From Scatonaster sp045598705 (GTDB taxonomy: Bacteria; Bacillota; Clostridia; Saccharofermentanales; Saccharofermentanaceae): a stretch of DNA of 64,000 bases. The stretch is taken from NCBI GenBank assembly GCA_045598705.1, contig JAZLMM010000034.1, positions 28,088 to 92,087 of the forward strand, given 5' to 3'. The translations under genes and the position numbers were made by a program. A model generated the notes under the pieces. The model ran no database searches. It was given only the letters and a program-made list of their open reading frames with translations, and was not told the origin of the DNA. The first letter of the stretch is position 1. Every line of letters starts with the position of its first letter. Positions 51,629 to 60,985 of the stretch are shown here, piece after piece.

Positions 51629-52030
51629 TCAATATGGACTACCGAAATCAGCTGGGAGTAATGCAATGACAAATGCAATGATGTTACCAATACCTGGAAT
51701 CAGAAAAACAAGCGCATACCAATGAGACAGTTGTGCGTCGTTCATTCGTCGGAGGAAGCCAGAAAGCTGAACAGCTGTAATAATCAAGTACAGAATCCCA
51801 TACGCCAAGAAATACTCGAAGCTTTTGGTGGAAACATCGTTTCGCAAAATCATGTTACTAATGATGAAAGTGCTCACTGCTGAAATCACGAACGTCGACA
51901 CCCAGGTACATCCAAAGTATGCCCATCGCCCGAGCGTACCGTATTTAATATTCAGTATATCGTTCCAGAACTCGCCTAAATCTTCAAAGGAGACCAACCC
52001 AGTTAACATTAATAATAGAAATAGAAGCAC
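51629..52030 (-). CDS. DUF805-like small membrane protein
   Basis: A 133-residue protein with about four hydrophobic helices. The C-terminal RRMNDAQLSHWYALVFLIPGIGNIIAFVIALLPA strongly resembles DUF805 proteins (RRLHD... followed by two helices). The GTG start has AGGTG 4 bases upstream. It is 28 bases ahead of the M50-like gene on the same strand, so they probably share a transcript. Function unknown. Confidence 0.7.
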   Translation of the reverse strand: MLLFLLLMLTGLVSFEDLGEFWNDILNIKYGTLGRWAYFGCTWVSTFVISAVSTFIISNMILRNDVSTKSFEYFLAYGILYLIITAVQLSGFLRRMNDAQLSHWYALVFLIPGIGNIIAFVIALLPADFGSPY

Positions 52031-52170
52031 AACTCACCTCAACTATAAATCTTTCTTACAAACAATCAACTTACTATGTCATCATATCACTTTGATCCCA
52101 ATATCAAAATGAGTAAACAATAACTTTTTGACGTTTCAAATTAAGTAAAAAAAACGAAATAGAATTTATA

Positions 52171-52179
52171 TGCTATAAT
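52171..52179 (+). promoter_or_regulatory. Extended -10 promoter of the aminotransferase gene
   Basis: TGC followed by TATAAT (52174-52179), with no good -35. It lies 35 bases before the ATG. Confidence 0.6.
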
Positions 52180-52185
52180 CTCATA

Positions 52186-52197
52186 CAAGAATTCTTG
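52186..52197. promoter_or_regulatory. Palindrome at the aminotransferase transcription start
   Basis: CAAGAATTCTTG, a perfect 12-base palindrome positioned where transcription from the TATAAT should begin. It may be an operator; short and therefore uncertain. Confidence 0.35.
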
Positions 52198-52214
52198 AAA
52201 AGGAAGTGGGCAAA

Positions 52215-53387
52215 ATGATTTCTAAAGAAATTGAACAGAAACTCTCCGGTGGATCCTTAATTCGAAAGATGTTTGATGAAGGTACCCGATTAAAGAAAAT
52301 ATATGGTGACGACAAAGTATTTGACTTCTCTATAGGAAATCCTGACTTAGAGCCACCTAAAGAAGTAAAGGACGCCATCAAAGAGTTTGCAAATGCCGAT
52401 ATTCCTGGTATGCATGGATATATGGCCAATGCAGGTTATCCTGAAACCCGTCAAGCCATTGCAGATCAGTTATCGAAAGAAAGCGGTCTCACAATTGGCA
52501 TCGATGCAATCTGTATGTCCTGCGGTGCTGCTTCAGGAATGAATAATCTTCTTCGTTCGATCATTGAACCAGACGATGAAATCATCCTTCTTGCACCGTT
52601 CTTCCTTGAGTATATGAACTACATCAGCAACGTTCAGGGCAAGCCGGTCATCGTCAACACAGATCCGATTACCTTTCAGCCAATTATCGAAGATATCGAG
52701 AAGGCTATCACGCCAAAGACGAAAGCCATCGTTATCAATTCTCCGAATAACCCGAGTGGTGCCATCTATCCGAAGGAAACGCTTGTAGCACTGAATGAAA
52801 TGTTGCTGAAGCAAGATCATGTGATCCATGTCATCTCGGATGAGCCTTACAAGGATTTGGCATACGATGGTATGACCGTTCCGTCTACCCTATCCTGTTT
52901 CGACAATCTGATTGTCTGCTTCTCTTGGAGTAAATCTCTCTCCTTGCCAGGCGAACGTATCGGATATACCTGTGTCAGCCCGAAACATGCTGACTACGCT
53001 TTACTGACTTCCGCTATCGTGCTTTGTAATCGTATTCTCGGTTCAGTCAACGCGCCTGCCTTCATGCAGCGTGTGGTCGCGAAGTCTTTGACAGCCAAGG
53101 TCGATGTCGCCAACTACGAAAGAAGACGCAATCTGTTATATAACATCATCACGGAAGCAGGCTTCACTTGCACCAAGCCGAACGGTGCGCTCTACCTCTT
53201 CATGAAGACACCGATTGAAGACAACAAGTTCTGCGAAGTGTGTGCCAAGTATAATGTCTTGGTAGTACCGGGTTCTGCTTTCAAGCGCGAGGGCTATGTA
53301 CGACTTGCTTTCTGTGTCTCGGAGAATACGATTCTCGGCTCTAAAGACGCATTTGAAGCAATCGCCAAAGAACTGAATCTGAAGTAA
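52215..53387 (+). CDS. Pyridoxal-phosphate-dependent aminotransferase, class I/II
   Basis: A 390-residue fold-type I aminotransferase. The start is the ATG at 52215 with AAGGAAG 8 bases upstream; an in-frame GTG at 52206 lies within that site. Visible are the cofactor motifs SCGAASGMNN, NSPNNPSGAIYP, SDEPYKDL and SWSKSLSLPGERIGY with the Schiff-base Lys, and the substrate-carboxylate Arg in YVRLAFC. The specific amino acid substrate cannot be told. It is monocistronic on the plus strand, convergent with thiN. Confidence 0.9.
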   Translation: MISKEIEQKLSGGSLIRKMFDEGTRLKKIYGDDKVFDFSIGNPDLEPPKEVKDAIKEFANADIPGMHGYMANAGYPETRQAIADQLSKESGLTIGIDAICMSCGAASGMNNLLRSIIEPDDEIILLAPFFLEYMNYISNVQGKPVIVNTDPITFQPIIEDIEKAITPKTKAIVINSPNNPSGAIYPKETLVALNEMLLKQDHVIHVISDEPYKDLAYDGMTVPSTLSCFDNLIVCFSWSKSLSLPGERIGYTCVSPKHADYALLTSAIVLCNRILGSVNAPAFMQRVVAKSLTAKVDVANYERRRNLLYNIITEAGFTCTKPNGALYLFMKTPIEDNKFCEVCAKYNVLVVPGSAFKREGYVRLAFCVSENTILGSKDAFEAIAKELNLK

Positions 53388-54041
53388 TCACACTTTGGGC
53401 GTAATCATAACGAGCATGGTTCCGGCAAGCATGTCGAAGCCGTGCTCTTTTTTTGTCATGTCGATTTCGTTACTTACGGTTAGAGAACTTCCCTGCACGA
53501 GGTTATGTCGATGTAACGGATACTTCATGCCGACCGTTGTCACGCAGGAAGCCCCTTGGCCCAGCGGAATGAGTGAATACGTCAACTCCCCATCAACAAG
53601 TGTCTCCGGCACCCGCCATTCATGTTTTCCAGATAGCGGGAAGACCCATGTCACACCATCCGTCACGCGAATTGAATAACCCGCTTCACAAAGACGCATG
53701 GCCAGAAGCAAGTTTGTCATGACGTGATCGGGACGTCCGGTAAGTGATGTGATTAACAGAATCTCATCATTCTTAGGAATAGAAGACAAGCACAACTCCG
53801 TGTCGCTCATATCCTTATCCACCGGGAAAAGTTTGATCGGTACCCGTTTCTCTTGCAACCAAGAAGCGGTTTCAGGAGAAATGGAGTCCATATCTCCCCA
53901 GACCGTATCGGGAACAATCTGATAAGCATACAGTGCGTCTGCGCCACTATCTGCACACACGATCTGCTTGGCGTGCTCAATGTATGGGAGAAGCTTAGAA
54001 AGATCCTTATTCGGACCGCCGGCAATTACAATACTGCACAT
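53388..54041 (-). CDS. thiN: Thiamine pyrophosphokinase
   Basis: Converts thiamine to thiamine diphosphate. The 217-residue protein has the catalytic-domain motifs IVCADSGADALY, VWGDMDSIS, FPVDKDMSDTELCL and LLITSLTGRPDHVMTNLLL, and a beta-rich thiamine-binding C-terminal half. It overlaps rpe by 16 bases, the standard Bacillota order rsgA-rpe-thiN. GGAG lies 8 bases before the ATG. Confidence 0.94.
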   Translation of the reverse strand: MCSIVIAGGPNKDLSKLLPYIEHAKQIVCADSGADALYAYQIVPDTVWGDMDSISPETASWLQEKRVPIKLFPVDKDMSDTELCLSSIPKNDEILLITSLTGRPDHVMTNLLLAMRLCEAGYSIRVTDGVTWVFPLSGKHEWRVPETLVDGELTYSLIPLGQGASCVTTVGMKYPLHRHNLVQGSSLTVSNEIDMTKKEHGFDMLAGTMLVMITPKV

Positions 54042-54685
54042 TTTCGAAGCTCCGCAACTGCCTTAGCATGATCATCATTGGAGAAGACTGCAGATCCCGC
54101 CACTAAGTAATTCGCACCGGCTTGAACCACACGTGCGGCAGTTAGTTCACATATGCCCCCATCAACAGAGATCATCGTATCTGCCGATGCTGCATCCACC
54201 ACTTCTCTCACCTTTGCAATTCGTTCCAACGAATCTTCCATGAAACTCTGTCCGCCAAATCCAGGACGGACAGACATGACCAGTATCAGATCACACTTCG
54301 TAACGTAAGGAAGGATCTTCTCAATCGGAGTATCCGGATGGATGGACATGCCCACGCGTTTGCCAAGTTTACGGATGGCGTCAATTGCGACATCAGGATC
54401 TTCGACCGTCTCAATATGGAAAGTCAACATATCTGCGCCCACTTTAGCAAAAGCTTCAAAGAAGTCCATTGGATTGGAAATCATCAGATGCACATCAAAT
54501 ATCATATTCGTAGCCTTACGTATCGATTGCACAACCGGAATGCCGAATGTAATATTCGGGACATAATGACCATCCATGACATCGATATGCAGAAACGATG
54601 TCTCCCTTTCCACCTGCGCAATCTCTTCGTTCAATTTGCCAAAGTCGGCAGAAAGGATCGATGGTGCGATCACCACATCATTCAT
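54026..54685 (-). CDS. rpe: Ribulose-phosphate 3-epimerase
   Basis: Interconverts ribulose-5-P and xylulose-5-P in the pentose phosphate pathway. I place the start at the ATG at 54685 (MNDVVIAPSILSADFGKL), with AGGAAGG 8 bases upstream. The 219-residue TIM barrel shows HIDVMDGHYVPNITFG, DVHLMI, VMSVRPGFGGQSF and SVDGGI. It lies 16 bases after rsgA. Confidence 0.96.
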   Translation of the reverse strand: MNDVVIAPSILSADFGKLNEEIAQVERETSFLHIDVMDGHYVPNITFGIPVVQSIRKATNMIFDVHLMISNPMDFFEAFAKVGADMLTFHIETVEDPDVAIDAIRKLGKRVGMSIHPDTPIEKILPYVTKCDLILVMSVRPGFGGQSFMEDSLERIAKVREVVDAASADTMISVDGGICELTAARVVQAGANYLVAGSAVFSNDDHAKAVAELRKCAVL

Positions 54686-54701
54686 GTTTCCAACCTTCCT
54701 T

Positions 54702-55592
54702 CTATTTACCATATCTTCTCGCACTTTCTATCATTATATCCAAAAATTCCCGATAGCGCTGAAGTCTTCCTTGAGAAATTACACTTTCATCACAGGCACA
54801 GCCCATCTCGCCCTTATGACGACAGTCGTCGAAACGGCATTTCCCTGCGATGCTCATCAGTTCTGGATATCCATGGATCACATCATCCGTTTCAATACCA
54901 ATTCGGTCAATCTCTAGTGAAGAGAAACCGGGCGTATCGATGAGAAATCCATTCTCGTATGGGAAAAGTTCCACCTGTCGCGTAGTGTGTTTGCCGCGTT
55001 TCAAGCGTTCACTGATATCTCCTACCTCTATGGAGGTGCGACCGGTCAGACGATGACACAGTGTAGATTTACCAACACCAGACTGTCCTGCGATACCTAC
55101 CGTATGGCCAGAGAATATTTCACGAACTTCCTCATCAGAAAGCATGGACGTATTCGATGTCTCAAGTACTCGGAATCCAGCATGCGTATACTCATCCCGC
55201 AGACATCGTGTCTCTTCAGCCGATAGGTCCGTCTTCGTCAGCAGAATAATCGGATCAATAGAAAGCTTGGCACAAAGGATAACCAGTTTATCCACAAGCT
55301 TGAGATCCGGTTCTGGATCAGCAATAGAAACCGCAATAATCAGAACATCAATATTCGACACACTCGGACGAATCAATAGGTTCTTCCGAGTTTCGATGGA
55401 AGCAATTACATAGGGAATGTCTGGATCTCCAGATTCCTCGACCATACAGAAATCGCCAACTGTTGGGGTAATCCTCTGTTTTCGAAGTATACCACGAGGG
55501 GCTGCCAGAATATTGGAACCATCTTCCAGCATAATCGTATACTCTCCACCAACACCTTTTGTGATTCTACCCTTTCGCTTATCTTCCACCAT
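54702..55592 (-). CDS. rsgA: Ribosome small subunit-dependent GTPase A (RsgA/YloQ)
   Basis: Circularly permuted GTPase in late 30S assembly. The 296-residue protein has the N-terminal OB fold, LTKTDLS (G4), GIAGQSGVGKSTLCHRL (G1), DTPGFSSLEI (G3) and a C-terminal zinc knuckle CRFDDCRHKGEMGCAC. It lies 5 bases after prkC. Confidence 0.97.
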   Translation of the reverse strand: MVEDKRKGRITKGVGGEYTIMLEDGSNILAAPRGILRKQRITPTVGDFCMVEESGDPDIPYVIASIETRKNLLIRPSVSNIDVLIIAVSIADPEPDLKLVDKLVILCAKLSIDPIILLTKTDLSAEETRCLRDEYTHAGFRVLETSNTSMLSDEEVREIFSGHTVGIAGQSGVGKSTLCHRLTGRTSIEVGDISERLKRGKHTTRQVELFPYENGFLIDTPGFSSLEIDRIGIETDDVIHGYPELMSIAGKCRFDDCRHKGEMGCACDESVISQGRLQRYREFLDIMIESARRYGK

Positions 55593-55597
55593 GTATA

Positions 55598-57820
55598 TCA
55601 GTTCCCCTGGTTTTCCGGATTAACCGGAGGTTCGGCAGGAATCGGCGTTGGCGTCGGTGGAACCGGTGTTGACGTCGGCGTTGGAACCGGTGTTGACGTC
55701 GGCGGGGGCGGAATCGGTGTCGGCGTCGGCGTCGGTGTTGGTGGAACCGGTGTCGGCGTCGGCGTTGGCAGTGGCGGAACCGGCGTAGGCGTATCAACAG
55801 GAATCGGCGTAGGTGTCGGAACTGGTTCAAAAACGGCTGTCAACACTACATCTCCAACTGGCATGATAAATGTATATGTATCCGAATAGCTGATTGGCTG
55901 ATTGTTCACATCCACCCAAGCAACAAATTGGTAACCGATATTTGGCACTGCAACAATCGTGACGGCCGTATTCTCGGCATAGAGTCCGCCACCACTGACT
56001 GAGCCACTCCCCGAAGTATTCAAAGTCGCATTGTATCCGATAATCTCCGGAGTTGGAGTTGGCGTACCACCACGAGTAACATCCTCAGCCGTACCGACAT
56101 AAATTCGGATTGCAGACTTCCTTTGAACTTTTGTGCCCGGAACTGGGTCAGTTAGCAACACGAATATGTCCTTATCTTCTGGATTGGTAGCAGCAAGTTC
56201 TGGCGCCATTTCGATTGAGCCCAACACAAGATCTGCCTCATCTATCGCCTCTTTTGCTGACTTAAGGTCCATATTGATAATCCGAGGCACTTCAATTTCA
56301 GATGATTTCTGCGCATATACGATTACCACATTTGATCCTGGATTGACCGGTGTACCCGCCGGTGGTTCAGTACGAAGTACAGAACCCTCTTCAACTGAGT
56401 CATTGATTTCCGGTCGAGCAGAGACATTGTAATTGTTTACGCGCAATTCTTCATATGCTTGCAGATATTTCATACCTGCATAATCTGGTAGTTCCACTGC
56501 GTCAGGCGCCTTACTCACCGTAATAATCAACACATTGACGGAACTATTATTCTTCATCTCCATGCCTTCTTGAATATTCTGTTTCACAACGATGCCCGGT
56601 GCATAATCGGTACGGACTTCATATTCAACTTTATACGTGGTAAATTCATGTTTCACAAAGATCTGCTGTACTTCAACGATTGTTTTTCCAACGTAATCCT
56701 CTACAACAAAGACGCTCTGTGTCTCTTGCTTTACAGATTTTTTCAACGCATCCGTCACAAGATAGGTCAGACCAATTAGTAGACCAATAATGACGACAAC
56801 CACCGCAATTACTATGACATTGTCTTTCCAACGAGATCTTCTTCTTGTCTTGATGGAACGCTCAATATCTTTCAATTTTCCGTAGTTTGGTTCCTGACGA
56901 ATCACCGGACTAATCCCCGTCATATCCGGATTCTCTAATGGTGTTTCCATACGTGAATCCAAAATACCATAAGAACCGTTCGGGTCCACCATTAATGCAT
57001 CCAATTCAGACACCATTTCACGGATCGACTTATAGCGCATCTTTGGATCTTTCTGCATAGCTTTCTGAATGATCGCATCAAGGCCCTGCGGAATGCCCGG
57101 CACAAATGTAGACGCATACGGCACTGGGTCCTGAAGATGTTTCACCGCAATCGATACAGAGTTCTCTCCATCAAATGGTACACGGCCGGTGACCATTTCG
57201 AAGAGTGTAACCCCCAATGAATAGATGTCTGAACTTGGGCTGACGATTCCGCCACGTGCCTGTTCCGGTGAGAAATAGTGCACAGAGCCCAAAGCCCCGC
57301 CTGATGTCAGCGTAATCGTATGATTGGTCGAAGCATGGGCAATACCGAAGTCTGTCACCTTCGCGATTCGATCTCTGGTAATGAGGATATTATGTGGTTT
57401 GATGTCACGGTGAACAATACCATTCTGATGAGCGGTCTCCAGCGCCATACCCACCTGAATGACAATTGGTACAGCAACTTTCCAGTCAAGATGGCCATTT
57501 TGCAGAATCATGTCCTTGACTGTGATACCTTCGACGTACTCCTGCACCATGAAGCGTATACTTCCTTCTTGTCCTACGCCAAATACATGAACTATATTTG
57601 CATGAGAAAGTGAGGAGGCCGCCTTAGCTTCTGTATCGAAACGTTTGATAAACTCTGGATTCGAAGCAAACTCTTGCTTGAGTATCTTGATGGCCACATT
57701 CATTCCTGAAGACAAGTCTGTAGCAAGATATACATCTGCCATACCGCCACTACCAATAAGCTTGACGACTCTATATCTTCCACCTAAAATCATGCCCTCA
57801 GGGCTCACCGATGCACTCAT
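55598..57820 (-). CDS. prkC: PASTA-domain Ser/Thr kinase PrkC with an extra repeat domain and Pro/Thr tail
   Basis: A 740-residue membrane kinase that senses cell-wall fragments in related bacteria. The kinase domain (about 14-280) has Lys45, HRDIKPHN at 137-144 and DFG at 157-159. After a basic juxtamembrane stretch there is one helix at about 336-358, then three PASTA domains (about 370-435, 437-500 and 503-575). Unusually, a further module of about 70 residues (about 600-670; a GSGSVSGGGLY...GYQFVAW pattern like bacterial cell-wall repeat domains) and a 70-residue Pro/Thr-rich tail follow. It overlaps prpC by 4 bases. Confidence 0.95.
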   Translation of the reverse strand: MSASVSPEGMILGGRYRVVKLIGSGGMADVYLATDLSSGMNVAIKILKQEFASNPEFIKRFDTEAKAASSLSHANIVHVFGVGQEGSIRFMVQEYVEGITVKDMILQNGHLDWKVAVPIVIQVGMALETAHQNGIVHRDIKPHNILITRDRIAKVTDFGIAHASTNHTITLTSGGALGSVHYFSPEQARGGIVSPSSDIYSLGVTLFEMVTGRVPFDGENSVSIAVKHLQDPVPYASTFVPGIPQGLDAIIQKAMQKDPKMRYKSIREMVSELDALMVDPNGSYGILDSRMETPLENPDMTGISPVIRQEPNYGKLKDIERSIKTRRRSRWKDNVIVIAVVVVIIGLLIGLTYLVTDALKKSVKQETQSVFVVEDYVGKTIVEVQQIFVKHEFTTYKVEYEVRTDYAPGIVVKQNIQEGMEMKNNSSVNVLIITVSKAPDAVELPDYAGMKYLQAYEELRVNNYNVSARPEINDSVEEGSVLRTEPPAGTPVNPGSNVVIVYAQKSSEIEVPRIINMDLKSAKEAIDEADLVLGSIEMAPELAATNPEDKDIFVLLTDPVPGTKVQRKSAIRIYVGTAEDVTRGGTPTPTPEIIGYNATLNTSGSGSVSGGGLYAENTAVTIVAVPNIGYQFVAWVDVNNQPISYSDTYTFIMPVGDVVLTAVFEPVPTPTPIPVDTPTPVPPLPTPTPTPVPPTPTPTPTPIPPPPTSTPVPTPTSTPVPPTPTPIPAEPPVNPENQGN
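55601..55810 (-). repeat. PT-rich low-complexity repeat encoding the PrkC tail
   Basis: Degenerate GGCGTCGGT/GGTGTTGGC-like units on the plus strand encode PTPTP and PVPPTPTP sequence for the last about 70 residues. Prone to slippage and length variation. Confidence 0.85.
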
Positions 57821-58572
57821 GCTTTCTCCTTATTCTTTCGAATCTCGCAGTTTACCAGAATCATCGACACATTATCCGGTGCGCCGGCCTGGAAAGCGAG
57901 ATCCATCAGCTTCTGCTGACATTCCTCCAGATTCTTATGTTTGGTCAACACAGTACGAATCTGCTTATCTTCTACACATCCATATAGTCCATCCGAACAC
58001 AAGAGTATAACATCTCCATTTGCAATTGCAACAGTGAATGCATCCGGCATGACGTATTCATTCTCCCCTAGAGCTCGAATCAACATGTGACGTTTAGGGT
58101 GATTCACCGCTTCTTCAGGGGTAATCAAACCCTGGTCAAGAAGATCCTGCACCAAAGTATGATCCTTCGTAAGTTGATTCATTTTCTGTCCGTGAAGGCG
58201 ATATACACGACAATCGCCGATATGAGCCACATAGAGCGTACCTTCGCGAAGTACAGCCACTGACAAAGTTGTACCCATGCCACGATAACGGTAACTGCCA
58301 AGAGAAGCCAAGTATACTTGAACATTGGCTTTCTCCAATGTAAATGCAAGTAGTTTGAGAAGTTTCTGAGGATCATCCGCATCGAACAGATAATCGTTCA
58401 GAGCCTGCTCAACATAGTCAACAGCCGTACGACTAGCAAGTTCTCCGGCCGCATGACCACCCATTCCATCGGCAATGACGAAGCACTCGTCTTTTCCGAC
58501 GGAAAAAACGGCCAAACAATCTTCATTATTGGTGCGTACCAGACCTTTGTCCGATACACTTACTGATTTCAT
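57817..58572 (-). CDS. prpC: PP2C-family phosphatase PrpC
   Basis: A 251-residue soluble phosphatase that reverses PrkC phosphorylation. It has SDKGLVRTNNEDC, VIADGMGGHAAGE, VAHIGDCRVYRL, LLCSDGLYGCV and GAPDNVSMILV, so all metal ligands are present. ATGA overlaps couple it to rlmN upstream and prkC downstream. The canonical first motif contrasts with the altered one in the 4464-5171 PP2C. Confidence 0.96.
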   Translation of the reverse strand: MKSVSVSDKGLVRTNNEDCLAVFSVGKDECFVIADGMGGHAAGELASRTAVDYVEQALNDYLFDADDPQKLLKLLAFTLEKANVQVYLASLGSYRYRGMGTTLSVAVLREGTLYVAHIGDCRVYRLHGQKMNQLTKDHTLVQDLLDQGLITPEEAVNHPKRHMLIRALGENEYVMPDAFTVAIANGDVILLCSDGLYGCVEDKQIRTVLTKHKNLEECQQKLMDLAFQAGAPDNVSMILVNCEIRKNKEKA

Positions 58573-59612
58573 GACTCTTCTTGCTCCTTCATGCCACGGC
58601 GCAACTGACCGCAGGCAGCCATTATATCTGTTCCCATTTCTCTTCGTAACGTGACCGTCATGCCATTCTTCTCGAGTAATTCCTGAAATCTCCGAACTGC
58701 AGTCGGATGACTTCTACGGAACGGACTACCGTCGAATTCATTTGCAGCGATCAGATTGATATGACAATGTATACCGTGAAGCACACGACAAAGCTCTCGC
58801 GCACATTCAGGTGTATCATTCACCCCGTCAAAAAGCGAATACTCAAAGGTAATTCGGCGATTTGTCTTCTTCTCATATTCTCTACATGCATCAAGCAGTT
58901 CGTCCATATTGTAACGATTTGCAATCGGCATGATACTCTTTCGAAGCGTATCATTGGGCGCATGAAGAGAAACCGAAAGGTTCACTTGCATATCAATCTC
59001 AGAAAATTGTAACATTTGCGGCACAAGTCCGCAAGTTGACACCGTAATATGACGAGCGCCTAAATTCAAGCCTTTCTCATCATTGGCAAGGCGTAGGAAT
59101 CCAACGAGTTCATCATAGTTGTCAAAAGGCTCGCCGATGCCCATAACCACCACACTATGGATTCTTTCTCCCGCTACCGCACCGGCCAGAAGCACTTGTC
59201 CCAGCATCTCACCTCGAGTCAGCGATCTTCCGAAACCAGCATGTGCCGATGCGCAGAAACGACAACCCATCTTGCAGCCTGCTTGCGAGGAGATACAGAT
59301 AGATAGTCCTGTCTTATACCGCATCAGTACCGTCTCAATTAGATGCCCATCATAAAGGCGGAAAGCAAATTTCTGCGTTCCGTCGATTTTTGACACCAGA
59401 TGTCGCTCCACATTCATGCTATCTACAATGAAATCTTCTTTCAGCATTTCGCGGATATTCTGCGGAATATTAGACATTTTCTCTACATCCAGCACGCCTT
59501 TTGTAAGCCAAGAATAAATTTGGGAGGCACGAAATTTCGGCAATCCTTTCTCCTTCGCATATTCTTCCCACTCAGAAAGGTCAAGGTCGAGTATATACTT
59601 TCTGTCCATCAT
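58569..59612 (-). CDS. rlmN: Dual-specificity RNA methyltransferase RlmN
   Basis: A radical SAM enzyme methylating C2 of A2503 in 23S rRNA and A37 in some tRNAs. The 347-residue protein has the cluster motif CKMGCRFC within SSQAGCKMGCRFCASAHAG, VVMGIGEPFDN, and the C-terminal catalytic Cys in DIMAACGQL. It overlaps rsmB and prpC by 4 bases each. Confidence 0.97.
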   Translation of the reverse strand: MMDRKYILDLDLSEWEEYAKEKGLPKFRASQIYSWLTKGVLDVEKMSNIPQNIREMLKEDFIVDSMNVERHLVSKIDGTQKFAFRLYDGHLIETVLMRYKTGLSICISSQAGCKMGCRFCASAHAGFGRSLTRGEMLGQVLLAGAVAGERIHSVVVMGIGEPFDNYDELVGFLRLANDEKGLNLGARHITVSTCGLVPQMLQFSEIDMQVNLSVSLHAPNDTLRKSIMPIANRYNMDELLDACREYEKKTNRRITFEYSLFDGVNDTPECARELCRVLHGIHCHINLIAANEFDGSPFRRSHPTAVRRFQELLEKNGMTVTLRREMGTDIMAACGQLRRGMKEQEES

Positions 59613-60985
59613 TTCACTCTCCTAAGTTTTGCTATAAAGAATCCGTCCCAATCGCCCTCATCCGGAAGTAACGTCAGTATCCCTTCTTTCGCCTCGGACA
59701 TCATACGAGGATTGTCTCTCATTTCTTCAGGTAACATATCGTCGAAAGGTTGCGCTTCAAACTCTGGGTGATCTTCTAGAAAACACGCGATCTGTTCCTC
59801 ATTCTCCAGCGGATCAATGGTACAGGTACTGTACATCAGTGTACCGCCTTTTCGAACACGAAGACAACTGTTCTCCAAAATGATACGCTGAATAGGGATC
59901 AATTCCTGCATCTTCTCATAGTTCATAGAAAGACGAATATCCGGTTTTCGATGCAGAAGTCCAAGACCACTACACGGAACGTCACAAAGAACAAGATCAT
60001 ATTCAGAAAGGAGCATGTCCTTCTCTTCATCAAGATACGAGCAATCGTAGGGCATCGTGTGAATGCAGGAAATACCAAGACGTGCTGAAGCTTCATCAAC
60101 AAGACGCAGTCGGATCTCACTTGCATCCAAAGCATCTATGTGGCCTAAGTTCCCCATAATTTCCGCCATGTGAGTAGTCTTTCCACCGGGAGCCGAACAA
60201 GTATCCAATACATTCCATCCAGGCTGGGGCGCTGCCAGATGGCCAACCAGCATGGCAGATAAGCTCTGCACAGAGATATCACCATTCTGGTACGCAAGCG
60301 CCTCTGCGATATTGATTGCCGAATTAGAAACTTGTACGGCATAGCTTAATGTCTCATTTTGATTGGCTAGAATATTCTCTTCTTTCAGCGACGAGAGAAT
60401 TTGCGTCATAGAAGTATTCTTGAGAAGATTCTGTCGCAGAAATACCGGTGGTGTTTGAAGAAATGCCTGCATGATAGACTCTGCTCGTTCAGTTCCGAAC
60501 CACTTGATCAAGCAACCTGAAATCTCATTACTTAATGAATATCGGATGCCATACTTCTTCTTGGAGACACTCTCCAGCCATGCATCACCGTTCTCCGGCA
60601 AATTACGAAGCACCGCATTTACAAGGCCAATTGCACCCTTGGGGCAGGTCGTCTTCGCAAGTTCAACCGTGGCGTGCACCGCGGCATAATTCTTTACACC
60701 ATATGAGAAAAGCACCTGCCATGCTCCCATTCGTAGTATAGTCCGTACAGACGGATCAAGTTGCGTCAATTCTTTCTTAAGACAGGTTCGAAGTGCAGCA
60801 TCAATGGAATATACTCGAGTAATCGTGCCGTATACCATAGCCGTGACAAAAGCACGTTCTTGTTCAGACAATTGCGTCTTCGCAAGAAGTTCCTTGAGCA
60901 CAAGATTGGAATAGCCCTGATTCTCCAGAACTTCAAAAAGACACTGATATGCAACATATCTCGCCTGATCCGGTGTCTTTAGCAC
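59609..60985 (-). CDS. rsmB: 16S rRNA m5C967 methyltransferase RsmB
   Basis: A 458-residue protein with an N-terminal NusB-like RNA-binding domain (about 1-140) and a C-terminal methyltransferase. It has the SAM site LDTCSAPGGKTTHMAEI, the catalytic CDVPCSGLGLLHRKPDIR and STCTIDPLENEEQI. It is coupled to fmt (overlap of 7 bases) and rlmN. Confidence 0.96.
   Translation of the reverse strand: MLKTPDQARYVAYQCLFEVLENQGYSNLVLKELLAKTQLSEQERAFVTAMVYGTITRVYSIDAALRTCLKKELTQLDPSVRTILRMGAWQVLFSYGVKNYAAVHATVELAKTTCPKGAIGLVNAVLRNLPENGDAWLESVSKKKYGIRYSLSNEISGCLIKWFGTERAESIMQAFLQTPPVFLRQNLLKNTSMTQILSSLKEENILANQNETLSYAVQVSNSAINIAEALAYQNGDISVQSLSAMLVGHLAAPQPGWNVLDTCSAPGGKTTHMAEIMGNLGHIDALDASEIRLRLVDEASARLGISCIHTMPYDCSYLDEEKDMLLSEYDLVLCDVPCSGLGLLHRKPDIRLSMNYEKMQELIPIQRIILENSCLRVRKGGTLMYSTCTIDPLENEEQIACFLEDHPEFEAQPFDDMLPEEMRDNPRMMSEAKEGILTLLPDEGDWDGFFIAKLRRVK

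Noticed and set aside
55601..55810. G-rich tandem repeats near prkC
   Set aside because: Explained as the coding sequence of a Pro/Thr-rich tail rather than a non-coding repeat element.
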